A stretch of DNA of 16,845 nt from Chloroflexota bacterium (GTDB lineage: Bacteria; Chloroflexota; Limnocylindria; QHBO01): positions 15,352 through 32,196 of the forward strand of contig VBJX01000039.1 of NCBI GenBank assembly GCA_005879775.1, read 5' to 3'. Shown one piece after another: positions 14,306 through 16,845 of the stretch. How positions within the stretch are numbered: position 1 is the stretch's first letter; each line of letters starts with the position of its first letter. A program made the position numbers and the translations under genes. The notes under the pieces are model-generated. The model did no database searches. It was not told the DNA's origin and saw nothing but the letters and a program-made list of their open reading frames with translations.

Positions 14306-14862
14306 TGGCGAGGAGCGGCTCCCGTTGGCTCCGGTGCCAGGTCGGCCACCACCGGAACGGCCGCGGTCTCATCGGCCGTGGCACGCGGCGGGCGATGGTG
14401 CTCGTCGAGCATGTCGATCCCGCGCTTGATGCTGGTCAGGGCCTTGATGCACTCGCCCTCGAGCCGGATCAGGACCCCCGCGGCGTACTCGTCGGCCCCG
14501 CGACGGATCTCGGCCGCCTCGCGGGTGACGGTGTCGATGATCTCCTCCGCACGCTGCTGGGCCAGCTTCACCAGCTCGCGCTCCTCGAGCATGCGGGCGG
14601 CCTGCTCCTGGGCACGCGCGATCACCGCATCGCCCTCTTCCCGCGCGCGCTCGGTGATGCGGGTCGCCTCTTCGGTGATGCGGCGCGCCTGCCGCACCTC
14701 GTCGGGGACCGCGACCCGCAGCTGGTCGATCAGCTCCAGGACCGCTGCCTGCTCCAGCACGACGTTGTTGGTGAGCGGCAGCTTCTTGCCGGTTGCCACA
14801 AGGGATTCGAGGCGCTCGACGAGGAAGATGATGTCCGTGGCTCGCTCCTTTGGCTCCGGCAT
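14302..14862 (-). CDS. Coiled-coil SepIVA/DivIVA-like protein
   Basis: The 186-residue product begins with a DivIVA-like N-terminus (DIIFLVERLESLVATGKKLP, residues 10-29), then a long charged helix from about 40 to 150 rich in Glu, Arg and Ala (EEATRITERAREEGDAVIAR and onward), and ends in a Pro/Ala-rich disordered tail. DivIVA-type proteins mark curved membranes or septa. In mycobacteria the essential division factor SepIVA lies in the same place, between coaD and DUF177, which supports a comparable role in cell growth or division. ATG at 14862 has no Shine-Dalgarno and lies only 12 bases from a TATAAT box, so the message may be leaderless. The family call is moderate; automatic pipelines might call it an ATPase or ATP synthase subunit because of the coiled coil. 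Confidence 0.7.
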   Translation of the reverse strand: MPEPKERATDIIFLVERLESLVATGKKLPLTNNVVLEQAAVLELIDQLRVAVPDEVRQARRITEEATRITERAREEGDAVIARAQEQAARMLEERELVKLAQQRAEEIIDTVTREAAEIRRGADEYAAGVLIRLEGECIKALTSIKRGIDMLDEHHRPPRATADETAAVPVVADLAPEPTGAAPRQ

Positions 14863-14874
14863 TGCCCGCCGAGG

Positions 14875-14880
14875 ATTATA
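14875..14880 (-). promoter_or_regulatory. Consensus -10 box of the SepIVA/DivIVA-like gene
   Basis: A perfect TATAAT on the minus strand stands out in the GC-rich 55-base gap after coaD. Only 12 bases separate it from the ATG at 14862, so a start site 6-8 bases downstream would leave about 5 or 6 bases of leader. No convincing -35 is visible at 16-18 bases upstream. It would start a unit running into DUF177 and perhaps rpmF. Confidence 0.5.
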
Positions 14881-14917
14881 GTCGCGCGCTCCCGCGCCTC
14901 AGCCGGTCCGCGGCACG

Positions 14918-15409
14918 TCAGCCCGTCTGCGGGAAGCGGGCAGCGAGGGCGACGGCCACCGGTGGAGGCACCATCCCGGCAATCTCGCCGCCGAACTGGG
15001 CGAGCTCCTTGGCGAGCGTGCTCGACAGGTAGCCGAACTCCAGGGCGGACATCAGGAAGACAGTGTCCACGCCGCGCTGCAGCTTGCGGTTCGTGTGCGC
15101 CATCTGCAGCTCGGCCTCGAAGTCGCTCACCGCGCGGAGCCCGCGGACGATGAAATCGGCGCCGTTGCGGCGTGCGAAGTCGACGGTCAGGCCGTCGAAC
15201 GCGGCCACCTCCACGTTCGCGCCGAACTCGGCGACCGAGTCCCGGATCTGAGCGACGCGCTCGTCGATGCTGAAGAGCGGTGCCTTCTTGGGGTTGTTGA
15301 GGACCCCCACCACGAGCCGATCGAAGAGGACCGCGGCCCGTCGCGCCACGTCCAGGTGCGCGTTGGTCATCGGGTCGAACGAGCCGGGAAAGACTGCGAC
15401 GCGGCTCAT
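14918..15409 (-). CDS. coaD: Phosphopantetheine adenylyltransferase
   Basis: CoaD joins 4'-phosphopantetheine and ATP to dephospho-CoA, the fourth step of coenzyme A synthesis. The 163-residue product has the normal length. GSFDPMTNAH (9-18) holds the nucleotidyltransferase His18; the usual TxGH reads TNAH. NNPKKAPLF (38-46), RGLRAVSDFEAELQMAHTN (89-107) and LSSTLAKELAQFGG (128-141) are the other family motifs. ATG at 15409 overlaps the rsmD stop as ATGA. rsmD-coaD pairing is one of the most conserved in bacteria. CoA made here also supplies the arm of ACP encoded further on. Confidence 0.96.
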   Translation of the reverse strand: MSRVAVFPGSFDPMTNAHLDVARRAAVLFDRLVVGVLNNPKKAPLFSIDERVAQIRDSVAEFGANVEVAAFDGLTVDFARRNGADFIVRGLRAVSDFEAELQMAHTNRKLQRGVDTVFLMSALEFGYLSSTLAKELAQFGGEIAGMVPPPVAVALAARFPQTG

Positions 15410-15969
15410 GGCTCCTCCAGCGTGTGCTCGGCGGTCCCGGCCGCCAGGAAGGTGATCGCGGTCTCGCCGAAGCGGCGCTCCCGCCAGCGCGCCAGCCCCT
15501 TCGGCTCCGGGATCGGGGTGCGCCAGAAGTGCTTCACCACCACGGTCGCTCCGTCCGCCAGATGGGGCAGCAGCCGCTCGAGCGGCGCGAGGATATCACG
15601 CTGCTCGTAGGGTGGATCCAGGAAGGCAAGGTCGTACTCCTGGGCCGATGGCGATGCCAGGAAGGCGGCCACCGCAACTCGATGGAGCGTCGCGTCGCCG
15701 GAGAGCCCGGTACGCGCCAGGTTCTCCCGAATGGTGGCGAGGGCGGTGCGGCTCTGCTCCACGAAGTCGCAGTGGGCCGCACCCCGCGAGAGCGCCTCGA
15801 TCCCGATCGCCCCGCTGCCGGCGTACAGGTCGCAGCATCGGGCGTCGAACACCCGCTGGCCCAGGATGCCGAAGAGGGTCTCCTTGACCCGATCGGTGAT
15901 CGGGCGCGTGCCGCGCTCCGGCGGTGCCGCCAGGCGGAGTCCCCCGGCCGAGCCGGCAATGACCCGCAT
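15406..15969 (-). CDS. rsmD: 16S rRNA (guanine-N2-)-methyltransferase RsmD
   Basis: RsmD methylates G966 of 16S rRNA in the decoding region of the 30S subunit, using S-adenosylmethionine. The 187-residue product starts MRVIAGSAGGLRL, with RPITDRVKETLFGIL (22-36) next, the AdoMet motif DLYAGSGAIGIEALSRGA (47-64) and the catalytic DPPY (118-121; NPPY or DPPY in the family). ATG at 15969 shares one base with the recG stop (TGATG), so translation is coupled. The order recG-rsmD-coaD is widespread. No anomalies were seen. Confidence 0.96.
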   Translation of the reverse strand: MRVIAGSAGGLRLAAPPERGTRPITDRVKETLFGILGQRVFDARCCDLYAGSGAIGIEALSRGAAHCDFVEQSRTALATIRENLARTGLSGDATLHRVAVAAFLASPSAQEYDLAFLDPPYEQRDILAPLERLLPHLADGATVVVKHFWRTPIPEPKGLARWRERRFGETAITFLAAGTAEHTLEEP

Positions 15970-16845
15970 CAGGCGGCGTCACCCTCCTCATCGGCTGCGG
16001 TGAAGTCATCGCGAAGCCGGATCAGCTCCGGTCGCGAGGCCAGGGTCGGGTCGGCGGCCGTGAGCCTGGCGGCCAGCTCGCCGGCGCGCTGTGCCAGGCG
16101 CACGTGACGCGGCTCGAAGAGGGAGGCGACGCGCAGCGGCGGAAGCCCCGACTGCCGCGTGCCGAGCAGGTTCCCCGCGCCGCGCAGCCGCAGGTCGGCC
16201 TCGGCGATCTCGAACCCGTCGGAGAGCCGGCGCATCACCTCCAGCCGCTCCCGGGCGAGCGGATCGGTGGCGTCGGAGAGGAGGATGCAGAAGGACCGAT
16301 GCGGACCCCTCCCCACCCGGCCCCGCAGCTGATGGAGCTGGGCGAGGCCGAAGCGCTCCGCATCCTCGACCAGCATGACCGATGCGTTCGGCACGTCGAT
16401 CCCCACCTCGATCACCGTGGTGGCCACCAGCAGGTCCATCTCTCCGCCGGCGAACGCCTGCATGGTGGCGTTGCGGGCGTCGGCCGGCTGCTGGCCATGG
16501 ACCACCCCGATGCGAAGGGTCGGCAACGCGGCCCGCAGCCGCTCCACCTCGGCTTCGGCCGAGGCGGCGGTGAGCGCCTCGCTCTCCGCCACCAGCGGGA
16601 CCACCACGAAGGCCTGGCGGCCAGCCTCCGCCTCCGACGCCAGGAAGGTCTCGATGCGCGGCAGCGCGCTGCGATCGCGCAGCTCGGTGCGGATCGGCTG
16701 ACGGCCGGGCGGCAGCTCGTGGATGGTGCTGATCGCCAAGTCGCCGTAGAAGGTGAGCGCCAGCGTGCGTGGGATGGGGGTGGCGGTCAGGGCCAGCAGA
16801 TGTGGCTCGAGGTCGCTCCCCTTGGCCTGCAGCGCTGCGCGCTGG
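15969..16845 (-). CDS. recG: ATP-dependent DNA helicase RecG, C-terminal part
   Basis: RecG remodels stalled replication forks and Holliday junctions. Only the last 292 or so codons are inside the window; the N-terminal wedge domain and Walker A lie beyond the right edge. Visible motifs are TATPIPRTLAL followed by YGDLAIS (motif III region), HELPPGRQPIRT, motif IV-like VVPLVAESEAL, LLVATTVIEVGIDVPNASVM (motif V), and the motif VI segment QLHQLRGRVGRG, then LSDGFEIAEADLRLRGAGNLLGTRQSGLP, a RecG-specific element. The TTG at 16739 in the middle is an ordinary Leu codon, not a start. The frame is open to the edge, with the first full codon at 16844. Confidence 0.96.
   Translation of the reverse strand, partial: QRAALQAKGSDLEPHLLALTATPIPRTLALTFYGDLAISTIHELPPGRQPIRTELRDRSALPRIETFLASEAEAGRQAFVVVPLVAESEALTAASAEAEVERLRAALPTLRIGVVHGQQPADARNATMQAFAGGEMDLLVATTVIEVGIDVPNASVMLVEDAERFGLAQLHQLRGRVGRGPHRSFCILLSDATDPLARERLEVMRRLSDGFEIAEADLRLRGAGNLLGTRQSGLPPLRVASLFEPRHVRLAQRAGELAARLTAADPTLASRPELIRLRDDFTAADEEGDAA

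Noticed and set aside
1..16845. A hidden mobile element, defence system or other novel system
   Set aside because: Every stretch over 300 bases is filled by a recognisable housekeeping gene or the DUF3352 gene. No transposase, integrase, terminal repeats, tRNA or shift to foreign base composition was seen.

Overview
The window is a dense block of bacterial housekeeping genes, all read from the minus strand, so in transcription order it runs from the right end to the left. The DNA is strongly GC-rich. GTG and TTG starts are common, and most gene junctions are ATGA overlaps or gaps of only a few bases. Gene order and protein character suggest a high-GC member of Chloroflexota (Limnocylindria-like), with Actinomycetota as the alternative. 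The hints are a SepIVA/DivIVA-like gene between coaD and the DUF177 gene, a DUF3352 membrane protein, and an Ala/Lys/Pro-rich S16 tail. This placement is inference and was not tested by any search.

Right part (16845 to 14918): the end of recG, then rsmD and coaD, with overlapping junctions. Next, behind a TATAAT box lying almost on its start codon, comes a coiled-coil SepIVA/DivIVA-like gene, followed by DUF177 (yceD). A further -10 box precedes rpmF (zinc-ribbon L32), plsX, nusB, acpP, rnc, smc and ftsY. This joins lipid precursor synthesis, rRNA antitermination and processing, chromosome organisation and the SRP receptor in one transcription unit.

Middle (6494 to 3087): a good promoter drives ffh, which is followed 2 bases later by a membrane-anchored DUF3352 protein. 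Then come rpsP, khpA, rimM and trmD, the usual S16/tRNA-methylation/ribosome-maturation cluster. A promoter with an extended -10 then precedes rplS, rnhB and a partial yraN at the left edge. SRP (ffh, ftsY), ribosome assembly (rimM, khpA, rsmD, DUF177, rnc, nusB) and ribosomal proteins (L32, S16, L19) dominate, so the block is a growth-rate-linked superoperon.

I found no mobile element, CRISPR array, tRNA, rRNA, toxin or defence gene, and nothing I would call a new system. The points most worth a second look are a broken rnhB that has lost its HKGY segment and shifts frame, a 14-base extended -10 sequence shared between the rplS leader and the interior of nusB, an RNase III lacking one usual active-site aspartate, nusB standing where the fab genes often are, and the DUF3352 gene embedded in the SRP/S16 operon.
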